Shown here in pieces: positions 51,201 through 64,000 of a stretch of DNA of 64,000 bases (within the stretch, counting starts at the first letter, position 1; the number at the start of each line of letters is the position of its first letter). The position numbers were made by a program, and so were the translations under genes. The notes beneath the pieces were generated by a model. That model ran no database searches. It had not been told where the DNA came from and was given only the letters and a program-made list of their open reading frames with translations. This DNA is from Protonemura montana (taxonomy: Eukaryota; Arthropoda; Insecta; Plecoptera; Nemouridae): positions 5,364,570-5,428,569 of the forward strand of contig OX387602.1 of the NCBI GenBank assembly GCA_947568835.1. Direction: 5' to 3'.

Positions 51201-54200
51201 TATTTCCAATCACTGCATAGGAAAAATATGTTAATTTGGTTGGCTAAGAAGAATCAATTGATGTCTTAAATGTAATTGAATAATAACATCGCTGCAGTCA
51301 TCAAGTGAAAATAATGATTTATATTTGATTGTACTTTATTACGGAGGTCATCTTCTCACAGGCGTGGAACAACTGTATGTGCCAAGAGAAGGAAATTAAT
51401 TCATGAATATTGAAGCAAGTACAAACTTAAGTTTTTATTAATGAAAGAGAAACTTTATTACCAAGAAAAAAACTCTTTGCCTCTTATACAAATGAAACAA
51501 AACATGCTGCCTGTTTGCATACCATTTACCAAAGAGCTAAATAAATCAAATGAGTATAATTTTCCTAGATTGCCAGTGAACAGTTTGCTAATTATAAATT
51601 GCAAATAAAACAATTTATGACCTTTAGCATAGTGACCAACACTGATAGAATCATTCATTGAATCAAGTACCAGTTAAATCAAGTATTGAATCAAGTATAA
51701 AACAAGTACCAAGTACTACTTTGTGCGCAAGTTACAACTGTTACCATGAAATCTCACGGGATGTTATCAAAATTGTTTACTCCAGTCGGTCTGGTTCTTT
51801 ATGTCATGCTGTTACCAACACAAATATGACTTATGTCCCAATTAAGAGGTTTAAACTTGGTCACATTCTTTTTGGCAAACAGTCGCATCAGAAGATATGA
51901 TATCTTATACTCTATGCCTTGTAAAGCAGAGGAAACATTCCTTAATTTGCAAAGTAACCATAGTGTGATAGTATATTATCACAATATTTTTCCACATACA
52001 GAAAACCCATGCTATGTCTAGTTCATGTTTTGATTAATCGATGTAGTTGCCTCTTAACAACAGGTACCGAGAGGTTCTCTTTGGTCCAATCAAGGATTTG
52101 ATTGAGGGAACCTGAATTACAAAACTCACCAGTGCTGCGCGTGCCAAGCACTCCAAGAAGATCGTTCTCGTCGTCAAAGTCGAAGCGCACGCGGGTACCG
52201 GATGTCGAGACACCACAGCCGCCGGATCGGCACAGAGAGACGGGGACGACGCCGTACACGTAGAAAAGCAGGATGGGGACTCCGATGCTTACTGCCAGTG
52301 TGGCCAGCACCGGTGAAACCAGCACCTGAGAATGCAAACAAGGAGCGTGAGACTGGTGTGAGATTGACGCCTGACTGGAAATGGTTGGCTTCTACCTTTG
52401 ACATTACAGGGAAGAGCATAATTATTGTAGTATAAGTATGATAATTGCCAATGAAAATCCATCTTGTCGAGGAATCAAATTCGGACCCTGGCATACAAAC
52501 TCAGAAAGGTTTGTCAGTCACATAGTAGGTATATGCCAGACCATGTTGAACTATCACAGGTGGAAAAATACAGAGACGAGAATAAATAAAAATAAAATAT
52601 AATTATGATGAAGCAGTTAATTAGACAAATGATAGAGAATATAAAACTATGCTTATAATTGCTCATGGATTTTATTCTTTAAATGCAAAATTAAAGAAAA
52701 ATCTCCACCACATGTAAAACAGCAATTGAAAAACTTCTGAAATACCCCATATGTGCAAGATGACCCAAGTTGACCTGGAGGACAATGATGTCATAAATCA
52801 TCGAGATTACTTCATTTTCTACAATAATTTGCCTCATTTTCTTAATACACACAATGATCATTGTGTAGATGCTGATACAGCAGATTCAACCATTTTCAAG
52901 ACACCTCAGACATGTGTGCGTTCTTTAGAACGATACATTTGACAGGCATAATTTAATTTCAGAATCTCTCTCACAGTTCATGCACCTAAAATTAATTATT
53001 TCGTAAAAATGTAATACTCCTGCATGGTTGTGTTGATAGTATTGGAGTGTTATTTGACAAGACAATCATAAATATAAAAATAGTGATTATGTCAACGATG
53101 GATAGAGTTCCAGCATTGGAGTTGAACTCAGAATTGAACTTGCTTTATATTATGGCGTTGAGTGTTTACGGAGGGCTAGTTAATTTTCTTTATTGGCAAA
53201 TTAAATGCTTGGTGTGGCAAGGCCATAGCGTGCGGCGTCGACGAGATAAATTTCCCAGCGAAAGGGGGAGCCACAATGACCGTTAACACGTGGTGAGCCA
53301 AGAGATAGGGACTTCGCTCAGACAGGGCTAGGCTAGGCTAGCAAATGGTTTTACCAACGGTTTTACCTATGAATAATGCAGAGTCTGCAACACGCTAAGT
53401 TCTTTATTTGAAAGATTAATCAGCTGAGCTTAGATTAATTTGCACATCAATTATGTAAATAATCATCATTGCCACACGAAAAGTGAAAGTGAGAGCAGGC
53501 TATCATAACTTGCAGTTATAAAATTTAGAGCGAAATAAACACTTTTGAAGAGAATTTGGTTATGCCCTCCTTGAGTTGTACACCAGACGGTGCCTTTCGG
53601 CGACCGATACGTTAAGTCTGGCCACGTCCAATAAGCATTAATATATTTTTTATAATCTCCGACTTGGCTCGCCAAGTCCACCGACTCCATAACGAATTCA
53701 GCATCCCCCCACCCTGTCCCAGTCGACTATGAAAATCCCCAAGGAAATCGCGAGGCACGCATGCAGCAGCAATGCTCCATCGGCGACCCGCGCCACCCGA
53801 CGCATCCAGACGGTTGAGGGTGGCCGTCGTACGGCTATTGATTCCAACTTGGGGGCGGGTTCGCACCCGCCGCCGCTGAGCCAGGGAGCAGCAGGCGGCC
53901 GCGCGCATCAAAACCCCCTGTGAACTTGGGCGCAGGGACACAGACGCGCCAGCGCCGCGCTCCACGCGACGCCAGTCCCATTACAACTGCACTCGCGACG
54001 CCCCGGCTCGACACACTGTCCGTCGTCCGTCTACACCGACCGACCGCCCTGCCAAAGACCGGAGCACCACAAGAACTGTTTGGGTATTTTGGTTAGTCGC
54101 GCCAGAAGCCTCCACTGCTGCGCATTGCATTTTCATGGTTCGTGAATAACAATCCAGTCGCGCTTTCAACTGTGCTGGTACACAATGCACTTTCACAGTA

Positions 54201-57200
54201 AATATATTGCACATCGTCACTCACTCTCATATTTACTTTCAGATAACTTAATGCATGTGCTCGATTCCATTAAGGTGACTCGGAAGAGAGGGCGTCGTTT
54301 GATTTGCACCTGAATTACACATAGGTGCCCTTTGCTAAATGCGACCGACCCACGCCCACACGCCAACAAGTGTTTGTCGTCGTCCTCTTTCCGTGCTAAA
54401 CGACAGGCGTTATTGATTGACGTGACATAATCCCGTTTCCCGATGCAGACGCCGCAGTGAGCGCGAAGTCCACGGTCGACGATGTCGGAGAGCGAAGAGG
54501 ACGTGTCGGGAGCCGGGGAGTGGCAGGTCACTGGCGACTGGCTGGAGAGTATCCTTGTCTCGTACCATCGAGAGGTCGACAAGACGCCCGACGTCGCCGT
54601 CAGCGTCGCAAACTTCAGCGTCAGTCCCGGCTGCGACTCTGGCGACAGTGTCCTTAGTGACATCCTGGCCGTCAAGCTAGACTACAGGATCACGCCGGGC
54701 ACGGCGGAGGACAAATCGCTGAGCCTGATCATCAAACTATTGCCACGCGATCCTTTCAGTCGGTTCTTCGTGACAGAAGCTCAGTTCGACTTGCGAGAGA
54801 TCAGATTTTACACGCAGGTACGTGCAGTTCGGGGGTTGCACAGGGGCCAGGTTCGACAGGCAACTTGCAACCAGCCAGTCGTTTCCAATTGCTTTGTTCC
54901 ATCAAAATTGGTGTCGGTGCGATATCTGGGTCTGCATCCAGATTGCAGTAGTCTCGTGTGCTGTTGATGCGCCCGCCGCTGCCTGATCGATTGGATGCTG
55001 CGTCGTGCCATGGGGTGACTGAACCAGTGGCCATGCTCGTAAAGTACCCGTTCGCGTCCGGCTCCCACGTTCGAGCAGCGTGTAGCTAGCTGCAAAGTGT
55101 TTGCTTCCCCTATTAGCTTGTAGTTGTGAAATATCGCTCCGATTGCATCACTCCCTTACGGGCCGAGTGCGGCCGTAGAGATAACGGATAATTTGCTAGA
55201 GGCATTCAAACATCTGCGGTTTCGTAAGAAATACGGAATTAAATCGGTGTCGCAAATTGAGTGGCGATCGATTATGTGTTTCCTACGACGGACGACCTAA
55301 TAGTTCTGAGTCGCCCGCAGAGAAACCAATGGCGTTGAACAAAAAGAGGGCAAAGGCATTGACAAACAATCCAGTTATAAAACAAGATTGTATTTGTCAT
55401 CGCTCTGTAAACTCTGTTTAAGTCTCGATAGAGGCATGGGTATGCTGACCAACACCCAAGTGTTACGATTGATTGCATGCGACAAACCTAGTGAAACATG
55501 ACTTGAGTAAAGGTTCCTATTCCCTACGCGCCCCGACCGCAGTCACCAGCACGTTTGCTAACCCTGGTTCTCTCGTCCCTGATTTCAGGTGGTCCCCGAG
55601 CTGGTGCAGTTCCAGGCGCAGCACTTAGCGGCCAACTGCGCGCCAATCGAAGTGCCCATTCCGCGCTGTTACCACGCCCGCTACACTGCGCCGACAATCA
55701 AACCCAACGCCAGCCCGACGCCCGGCGAATCCGTGCTGGTGCTCGAGAACCTCAAAGGACGCCTCTACCACGGTGCAGATTTCTCGGCAGGCCTCACACT
55801 CCGCCAAACGGCGTCCGCCCTCCAAGCAGTCGCCCGCCTCCACGCGCTCTCGCTGGCGCTGAAAATCAAGGAGGGTCGCGCCCTCGCCGACCGGTACCCG
55901 TTCCTATTCCAGACGTCAAAGGCCACCGACTCCTATCAGCAACTAGTTGAACGCGGTCTGCCGCAACTGGCGCGCTTCCTCGAGCGACGGCCGGGCCTCG
56001 AGAAGGTCCTCGAGTGCCTAGTTGCTCTGCGACCGAACACCAAAGAGCTCATCGCCTCCCTGCTCGCTCCAGAAGAACCGATAGCGCTCATCACGCACAC
56101 CGACTTTTGGTGCAACAATCTGCTCTTCCGCGATGAGGAAGAATGCGAGTGCGCTGTGCTCGACTGGCAGATGGTCACCTATAGTCGGCCGACAAACGAT
56201 GTCGCTCTACTCATGATCAGTTCCGTGTCGGCCGAGCTGCGCCGGGAGCACACCGACGCCTTGCTGGACGGCTACTGGAAGGCGTTCACAGGAACGGCGG
56301 CCATGCTGGATGTCGACATCGAACACGGACTCGGCTACACGCGGCCGATGCTGGACGACGACTATCGCCGGTCGCAGCTGTTGGCCATGCTGCTGTGCAT
56401 CGGCAGCGTGGACGTCGCGCTGGGCGATCCTCTGACCGAGCAGCGGCTGGTCGACGCGTTGCAGGACCTTTACGAGCAGGGGATCTTGTCGATGGAGATC
56501 GTCAAGTCTTAACTCGGCAGAACGCCGTTCAGGGTATCTTCAAGAGGGCCGTCGTCGTCGGTATGTGACGTCGCAGACAACAATGTGTCGCTGCATCTTG
56601 AAGACGACGGCCTGTAGCAAACATTTACACACCAAGAGAGATTGGCAGAGGGCCCACGTGTCTTCGTAGGCGTCTAGACTAGCACGCGAGAGCTTTTTTT
56701 CGTTGTTTCGATATGGAAGGCACGCAGAAGCCGATGATGCTTTCAATATTCAACGACGCACCGAGTCGTCAATGTAACGTGCTTGAAATGTTTGCACGAG
56801 CACCATACAAGATCGTACCTATATACCCAAACGTTTACTTGTTTTTCGATATTTTCCGATGTTTTATCGTGCAAAGCTTTGTTGTTCCAATATACCTATA
56901 GTGTCGAGACTTGTGCGTGATTGGAACCGTGTGGGAAGCGTCCAGGACCAAAGGTGGACTCGAGGCGGATGTCAAACTAGTGTGTCGCCATGAAAGTGCC
57001 ATCAAGAATGTCGCCGCCACAGCCGCATGTTTGCTTTCACCTTCCAACGCAAGTTGTTAATTGCAACAAGACCACACTCCCAATCAATCGCATTGCATGT
57101 ATACAATGGGTGTATCTACAAAAGCGGGCACAACTCAACCAAGTCAAAGAATCAAAGAAGCCAGATCAAAATCTGGTCTCATGAGAAATACACACCACAG

Positions 57201-60200
57201 TTGGTTGAACCTCTGTTCCTTTTGTCACGACATGAGAATGTTTTTTGTCAACAGATGTATAATATGTAATACACAATCGATTGAACCCACAATGTGTGCA
57301 TTTTGTCACAGTGCACAATAATTTCGATCATTTTAATTCTCAACGTGTCTATGTATCTGTTTGGAATGACAAATTAAAGAGCGTCTTTGAACCTGCGCAC
57401 CGAGTTTTTCTGAAGATGCGGCGTTGTTGACCTCGGCTGCGTTCGTGTATCGCTACTTGGCCTTAGAGCCAATGCAGGGGTGCATGTTGACCGATCTTGA
57501 TGCGTGCCTATTATCACCGCCATCAACATGCAAGCGACTTGATTTAGTCATTTTGTTCAGACGCTTGAGGTTCTCCATACCGAGATACCAACATTTTTCA
57601 ACATTTACTGCTTTTACCATATGAAGCAACAATGAAGTGCTCTTTGGAAAGCTCGAGTTGAACAGGCATTTCCCATGACGTAGAAAATTTGCTGACCATG
57701 TTCAGAAAAAGAGAGAAAAAGTTAATGCATGTCTAGTGCTGTAATGAAATCGAACCAGGCAGATCAATAGATAAGTGCCATTACGTATTCCTGGCAATCG
57801 CAATCGCCAAATAAAAATAAAAATAAAATCTCTGAGTAATTAATAATGCAGCACGTGCAGTTTTACTGATATGTCAAGTCGATTTCCAAATTGCCATACT
57901 TTCCCAGCCGATAATTAAGAAGAGCGTAACAGTGCATTTTTTTGCCTATCAAGTTGTGATAGACTAAGGCATCTCAAAGAACAAGGTTGAAATATTGATT
58001 AAGAACTTACCACCAAGCAAAAAGTAGATAGCTTGCAGACACCTAAATGCAGTACCCACAATATTGCATCATATCTCGTGTCATCAAAATCAAAATTGGC
58101 ATGAGGTCACCCAAATATTTGCTTTGATTATCATTGTGTACCTACATAGCTGTATGCATTTCTGATTCCTGGAGCCAGACTATAAAATGAGCGCGAATTG
58201 CTTTTTGCCATGCACTCTATGGCTGATATCAATCTAGTTCATCTGCCCGGAAACCTTATGAAGGGAGTTTATTCATAGTCTGTTACCAAAAGGGATTCAC
58301 TTGCACCGAGCACACTTGACTTCGGTTATCTTGGATTCCATATTAAATAATGTACCAGCTCGCTCACATGAAGGTACCTATTTTATAATCCCTGCATATA
58401 AGCAAACCAGCTTTATTTGCATGGAAAATTGGCTGGATGGGAAAAATCGTACGCGCCGTTACAGGGTGTCGTTCGCGCGGAAGAAGATCGCTACCGGGTT
58501 CACGACGAGGAAATCACCGAATTGGCATCGTGAAAACGTCGCTGTAAATTCCCGTCTCCCATGCGAACAGTTTTATCTGCACGCCCACCCATAATATCGC
58601 TCCCCCCCCCCCCCCCCACTACCACCACCGCCACGATGACGACAGAGAATGGCTCGCAAAAACTTTCCAACGCCGTTTTCGAACTTTTATAACACTAAAA
58701 ACTTGTCTACCCCGTCTAGGCGCCTAGAGACGTTTAGGAGTAGAGGGATGATAAACTGATACGAGCCGTCAGATGAGATTTAGCGTCCACGGCGATAGAC
58801 AGGGAAACATTCGGAGCACCCACTCGCATCACATGTCCATCAATTGCCAGCGACACGCGGAAATTGAATTGACAGCTCCATTCGTTCTGGAAACGCAGTG
58901 TCAACTGTCACAGCCAGGCGCTGTATGGAAAGCAAGCACCCATATTTGCACCTTTATATAATGTCATGTTACGACTGTTTCTCAACAACTCAACTAGGTT
59001 CCACACACCCAATCGTTCCACAAACCGTGGACGACTCAAAAACTCGGTAACTTAAAAGAAAGATGTGTTCTATAACACAGAATGCAACCGAATGCAGCAT
59101 GGCAAAAAATATGTCAAATAAAACACCCCTCTAAAGTGTCTTTCGACTTGTGTCCCTCTCTTCCTCTTTCTCTCCCTCTCGCCCATCTGGGTTGTTCACC
59201 CTGCATGCTCTTCGCAGATCGATGGAGCCGAAACGGGCATGTACCAATTCTGACGAGACAGCAGAGCTCTTCCCTGGAACCCGTCATTATTCGCTCGAAA
59301 TGACATTGACGTACACTTTTGTCAGTCCTCCACGCAAAAGGCGCAGGCCCGCGATAGGAGTTTGTCAAAGGTGACCAACCGCTCAACCAGCGCATGTACC
59401 TAGGGACTTTGACGTCAGCACCGAACAGGTAGTTAGATGGACAAAGTTTAACACATAAGATAATTAGAATGCGTCACGTAGGTACCGCATCTCTTTAGTT
59501 TGCCATTTAAACAATTTAAACTTTAAATAGCAAACACCTATCACACGCCACCGCATGGTCATGCTCATCTGGTTTATCATGATGGCGGTGTCATGGCGAA
59601 GCCACGAGGCGGCTCCGCACACAGCATCTGCGTAGTCTCCCAGAGATCTGCATTAATTTGCATTACAATTTCGCGATGCGCTAGGAATGGGAATGTTCAA
59701 TTAACAAAGCAAAATAATTTCCCATTAGCTGGTATAACCAGGAATACAACCAAGCAAGTAAGGTTCCATTCCGTACTTAAGATAATATGTACCGAATCAC
59801 ACCGAATGGCACATGTTTTACTGAATTAAGTAACACTTGTAAGAAAGCCCTGAATATTTCAAATGTATATCTATTTATAGAACTGAAGTGTACAGGAAGC
59901 TGTACAGTAATGAGTCATTCGTTCGGACTTTCACGTCAGGTGCTAGATGTAAGTACACGTGGACGAACAACTCAAGAACACTCTAGCTAGAGAGAATACC
60001 AAACAGATCTGGAAGGTTTAGAACAAGGAAGCAAAACTCCTTACACACTTGTAATAATATGAAACAGGTTGTGTAGGGAGAAAAGCCATAATTCATCTAC
60101 GAGATTGCAACGCGTAAAAAAAAAGAGAAGGAATGAATGCAGCTATCAAAATAAAATAGTGAGTTACCATATAATGAAAGGAGTTTTGAGAGCAGCATGG

Positions 60201-63200
60201 CAAGAGAGTATGAGAAGAGATGGAGAGATCGTAGGCACCTGGATTCAGCGCAGGTTTTAAATAATTTATGTAATGTCATGACGTTTGGCTGTCTCTCTGT
60301 AAAGTCAACGCTTGCCTAAACGAGCTTTCCCGAGTTTTCCCGAGGTTTTTCTTCGACGGTGAACCAATGCCGATCCCGGCGCATCTCGAGAGCTCTGAAA
60401 TCCCATGAATGTGAGCATTGGCCACGACGCACCTCGCGAAGAAAACCGCTCGCAGTAATGATAGACAGTCGATTGGCGAGTCACCGAATTGCGACAATTG
60501 GTACATCGACGGTACTTGTGTCGTATTGAAGAGTTTGAAGGTAAAGTCAGAGGGCCAGCGTATATGTTTACATTTCTGCTGAGCAAACGAGCCGACAACA
60601 CGCGGTAACGGTGAGTGATACCCTGTGGAGCTTGCGACCGTCTTTTTTAACAAACCTCTACGACCAACGCTACAACCAACTAATTACGACTTAAAGTATA
60701 AATTTCTGTACATCAATTGCGTTGAGATAAGCATTAATAAAGAAAAATTGACCGGTCTCGAATGGAAAATCGAGTCTCGAATGGACGGCTGCAAGCGCCA
60801 TCAAGTATCATCCTCCGTTACCACGTGTCGTCGGCTCGTTTGCTCAGCAGAAAGTTTAACAACACTGGCCCTCCGACACTCAGTGGTACTTAATGGTAAA
60901 AGCAATAACGCCGCGTGACCCTTCCCCACTACACACACAAATGTGTACAACTGTGCCCAAACTTAAAAATTCTAGTAAAACTGGTTATTCGCGCTATTAC
61001 CAAAATATGTCAAAATGCATGAACACCTTCCGGCGAAATTGAATAGAAAGTCGTGCTTGCCAAGGCATATACGTATATGTATATCGCCGATGTAATATCA
61101 CATTTAAAATAAATGCCCCGATGCTGGCGTCATCAGGGGCAGGTAGACTGGTTCGGATACGGTTGTCTGCAGGTATATCTCCAATCCTGTATCTTGCCGA
61201 CGAACATACCCATGTGCGTCATAGCCAGCCCAGTTTTCCTTGCAGCAAGAATAAAATATTCATCTACTGCCGGCACCAGCCGAGCCTTGACAAAGACATT
61301 GGCAACGGCTATAAGTCTTCATTTAAATTGCGTTCGAGTGTTTCACTTTAATGTGGTGTACCCTTATCATGATTGTGAATCCAGCCGTTTAGATAGAGCT
61401 GCGCCTCACGTTGCCCACTGCCATGAACACGTGTGTCACGACACTGCTTTGTGTCAAATGAATTCACATTCGCACTGAAAATGACAAGCAGCACAGCTCT
61501 GGGAATGACGATGGTTAGAGCCTGCTAAGCAACTAGTCAGCGTTGAAATTCGATTCGCGTGGATGTTTTTAAACGCGACATAAATCACTTCCATTTCGTT
61601 TTGATAATCGAATTGCCAGCAATGGTGCATGAGATTTTAAGCAAGCATTTCGCCCTGAGCATCGATGTAATATCAAAGTCACGTCCCCTTCCCCCCACAA
61701 GGCACGGTTATCAGCCAAGTCAAACTAGTTCAATGCTTGTTACATGATCGAGGTCGAGGATCATCTCGCATGTGATTTTTCCAGACCTCTAGGCTCACAG
61801 GCTTCAGGAAACACGCCCTTAATTCTCGTTTCATGCTTTGCCATTTATGCTGTCAAGTGTCAACGTATGTGTATCCTACGCTTTCAAAATAATCATCACT
61901 TGATTCAGCATCGCTTTAAATATAAAACCCATCCTAATATTCCTGACAGTATCAATGCTTGTTACTTCATATTTGGTCCCGCATAAATCATACAGAATTA
62001 AATATTGAGAGTTGAACCTGACTTTTTTGTAGTAACTCAGCTGTGAACAGCCATCTTGTGGAATTAGTTCGCCTAGACGCATGGGGTTCCATGCAATTAT
62101 AACTTGGCAGTCTATCGTTGTTATTAACTCTACAAATCCGCCTCCTGCATCCAATTGGGTAATAAAATATGCGCCAGTTGATGAACTAAATGCCACCTAA
62201 TATTCGATACTCGATGTGCATTGCATCGATTTATCTGTTTGTCTAACCTAAATAATGCTAACTGCAGGCGGCGGGTCTAGCTAGACCGCACGGTTGGGTG
62301 GAATGTGCCGATAAAATGGGCCAGATGACTGCGTGCCAAATAGGAAACAGTGGGAGGAATGCACAGAACTCTGCCTGCCATGCCATGTCTGCAGCCTTCG
62401 CAGCTATAGGAATCACTTCATATAACGTCCATCCACTCCTAAATTCCAAATTCGGGGTTAAAACATTGAGCAAGTTGCACGGCACCAACCGCCCTCATGC
62501 GAACTGCACAGAAATTCCAAATTTGACAATGGATTGTCCATACGGCGGTGGCATAGTTCGGGTAGCGCCAGGTTGATAGGGTTTTTTAATAAAACAATGA
62601 CGCCGAAAAAATGCATCACATCACAGTTAGCTTATAAAATAACTACGTGACATCTGCATAATTTTAATTTAGTCTAACAGATGCATCTTACTAGGCGCAT
62701 GCCAACATCTTGAAGAGAGGCGAGCGCCGACAGCCTGGGAACACAATTCACCAGTGCCCTTGACTCTAATCAACAATACACGATGCTTGTGCCAAATGCC
62801 CATAAACATGTCATTGCCCATCCTCATCGAAAAGCAAAGTGAGAGTGTAGAATTTAAATTGCTGCTTAGTACTAGCAGTGTAACCGATCATTTGTTCTCA
62901 AGTACACGTCCAACCGAATACCTGCATGGATGTTTAGATTGTGTATCGCTGTCATTTAGTAGATACGTGTGAATCACAGGTGCTAACATCCTGAACAGCG
63001 AACGCATGTCAACATAGGCGTATTATCTCTCTATCTTTGCAATAAAGCGAGCACTGGCAAAAATATTCAAATCAATATGGATCCGATAGCGATAACTCGC
63101 GATTATACTTTACACGATAGCATATCGATTGCACAGAAGTGTACCGCGTCTTGGTAATTAGTTGACGTCTACTGATTGGCAATGAGGTAAAAACGAGACT

Positions 63201-63941
63201 TCTAGAAACAGGAACTAGCGAAGGTTTTATCGATTCCCGAATAGCCAGCATTGAAAAAGCGCCAAAATTGATTGGAATACACGCTATACTTATTGAAACC
63301 TTGCAGAATGAATAATAATCAGTCGATTAATTAGCTACGCCATGATTAATATGCCAAGTTGGCTGAGCAAAAAGTTCCTCGTGAATTTTCAATGTATCCA
63401 ATTGTTACTAAATTATATACAACTCGAATTGAAATCTTACACCCAATGTCGCAAATCATCGTGTCCTTGCCACAATACAGGTTGCTTCTACGCTCTCTGC
63501 CGACCGCAGACGGACGACCGTCACGACTCCCTCACCAAGAACACCACGTGCTTTGTGTGCCAACGACGACGAATAGTGTGCAAGTGTCCATAGTTTCGCA
63601 ACGAGAAACATCCTAACTGAACAACTCCCAACACAAAGACCAAAAACGAAAGAAATTTGAAGTTCCTCCACGAAAACGGTAATGGCCAAAAGCGTGCATC
63701 ACTTACCGAAGCTGTCACCCCGCCGGCGATCGCGAGGTTCCTCTTGTGTTTGTTGGCATGCTCGTAGCGGGTGTATAGTTTCCTGCCCACCCAGACGGGT
63801 ATCCCGATGATCATGGCGGGCACTGCGATTCCCGCCACCAGTCCGATGCCCACCGGAGCGCCCACCAGCGTGCCTAGCTGCCAGAGGATCTTCTTCTTGC
63901 GCGACCATGGCTTCTTGCCCCAAAACGTGCATCCGGACGGA
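48293..63941 (-). CDS. RNF19: RNF19/dorfin-type RBR E3 ubiquitin ligase, C-terminal part (partial at right edge)
   Basis: Six exons lie in the window: 63707-63941, 52130-52325, 50714-50909, 49934-50126, 49459-49572 and 48293-48757 (stop at 48293). All are phase-compatible and give about 466 residues. The RING-IBR-RING catalytic part lies beyond 64000. The first exon begins at the conserved [12 protein letters not shown] and carries the first membrane helix ([20 protein letters not shown]) and [12 protein letters not shown]. The second carries the other helix and [19 protein letters not shown]. Later exons keep [10 protein letters not shown] and [10 protein letters not shown], known blocks of RNF19A/B. 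The tail is Ser/Pro-rich and poorly conserved. RNF19 proteins are membrane-anchored ligases at the ER or aggresome. An 11.4-kb intron separates the two membrane-helix exons. Confidence 0.93.
53700..54481 (+). promoter_or_regulatory. GC-rich upstream region of the EcKinase-family gene
   Basis: A CpG-rich block (about 53,720-54,060) precedes the gene inside an otherwise AT-rich intron. An acceptor-like TTTACTTTCAG ends at 54241, so a spliced 5' leader is possible. The minus-strand ORF at 53612-53965 in this block has no recognised domain. Confidence 0.35.
54482..56512 (+). CDS. EcKinase-family (ecdysteroid kinase-like, CHKov-type) protein, 419 aa
   Basis: Two exons, 54482-54817 and 55589-56512, join in phase 0 (CACGCAG|GTACGT ... 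TTTCAG|GTGGTC) to 1,260 nt, the usual length for the family. The fold is that of small-molecule kinases: a lysine in SLIIKLLP in the N-lobe, the hinge-like VLVLENL, the catalytic loop HTDFWCNN (His282, Asp284, Asn289) and the metal-binding ALDW-type motif, here AVLDWQ with Asp304. Family members are insect-expanded and include ecdysteroid 22-kinase; others are linked to xenobiotic phosphorylation. The true substrate is not predictable. It lies wholly inside an intron of the RNF19-type gene on the opposite strand. Its coding exons are far more GC-rich than the surrounding intron. No signal peptide; presumably cytosolic. Confidence 0.93.
54818..55588 (+). other. Single intron of the EcKinase-family gene
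   Basis: A 771-bp intron with canonical ends and no element recognised. Confidence 0.7.
58602..58617. repeat. Homopolymer run of 16 C
   Basis: Uninterrupted C run in the large RNF19-type intron, followed by ACTACCACCACCGCCACGA. Confidence 0.95.
60546..60877. repeat. Long imperfect inverted repeat with arms of about 95 bp
   Basis: Left arm 60546-60642 and right arm 60784-60877 are complementary with a loop of about 141 bp. The core arms (60573-60611 and 60815-60853) match at 37 of 39 positions and start TTTCTGCTGAGCAAACGAGC on the left arm. Flanking arm segments GAGGGCCAG and GCTTGC..CCGTC also pair, with small gaps. The loop contains a direct repeat, TCTCGAATGGA. It could be a MITE-like foldback, an inverted duplication, or a hairpin RNA source. 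Confidence 0.8.
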
Positions 63942-64000
63942 CTGTCGAGAGCGGAACGGACGAGCGGTTAGAGCGGGTTGCCGCTAGGTTAAGCAGCATA

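Larger units (their letters stand above)
52326..63706 (-). other. 11.4-kb intron of the RNF19-type gene
   Basis: It contains a nested opposite-strand EcKinase-family gene (54482-56512) and a long inverted repeat (60546-60877). Outside these I see scattered ORFs (52751-53286, 57424-57624, 58301-58594, 60276-60653, 61113-61478) without domain or splice support, and no further RNF19-type exon. Confidence 0.6.

Noticed and set aside
53047..53286. 79-codon ORF in the RNF19-type intron
   Set aside because: One hydrophobic stretch but no splice, conservation or domain evidence; length is within chance.
53612..53965. 117-codon minus-strand ORF upstream of the EcKinase-family gene
   Set aside because: In a CpG-rich promoter-like block with open frames on both strands; no domain or splice support.
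58301..58594. 97-codon plus-strand ORF
   Set aside because: No domain, no exon boundaries that fit a neighbour, and a composition typical of random sequence.
60276..60653. 125-codon minus-strand ORF
   Set aside because: Overlaps the left arm of the inverted repeat and shows no recognisable protein motif.

Overview
The window is animal nuclear DNA, and very probably from an arthropod, most likely an insect. Genes are split into short exons with clear GT/AG boundaries. Introns run from about 90 bp to 11.4 kb. Coding sequence is GC-richer than the AT-rich introns and intergenic DNA. The gene content (a tandem delta-class glutathione S-transferase cluster, a Doa/CLK LAMMER kinase, and an EcKinase-family gene) fits insects. 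The species cannot be named from the sequence alone.

Layout, left to right: (1) 1-10 kb, three tandem delta-class GST genes on the minus strand. The first has only its first coding exon in the window. The other two are complete, with five coding exons each at matching positions and phases (216 and 217 aa). (2) 11.0-30.2 kb, a Darkener-of-apricot/CDC-like kinase gene on the minus strand. Ten exons encode or adjoin the kinase core. Two alternative N-termini splice in frame to the same downstream exon: an RS-rich short form (493 aa) and a 347-codon GC-rich single-exon N-terminus (715 aa form). One kinase intron holds a tandem repeat array. (3) 31.2-37.7 kb, a five-exon PAQR4-like seven-transmembrane gene on the plus strand (354 aa), head to head with the kinase gene. 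(4) 42.9-45.7 kb, a five-exon FBXO9-like F-box gene on the minus strand (479 aa). (5) 48.3 kb to beyond the right edge, the C-terminal six exons of an RNF19/dorfin-type RBR E3 ubiquitin ligase on the minus strand. Its 11.4-kb intron contains, on the opposite strand, a complete two-exon EcKinase-family gene (419 aa, 54.5-56.5 kb).

The genes do not form one pathway. The GSTs are detoxification genes, and the EcKinase family is associated with ecdysteroid or xenobiotic phosphorylation. Doa/CLK phosphorylates SR splicing factors. FBXO9 and RNF19 are both ubiquitin-ligase components. Most of the remaining DNA is non-coding; it holds two foldback (inverted-repeat) structures, an intronic tandem repeat, G/C homopolymer runs and a (GGGT)n tract. 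I found no convincing wholly new gene system. The most interesting items are the dual N-termini of the kinase, the intronic repeat array, the two foldbacks and the nested kinase-like gene.
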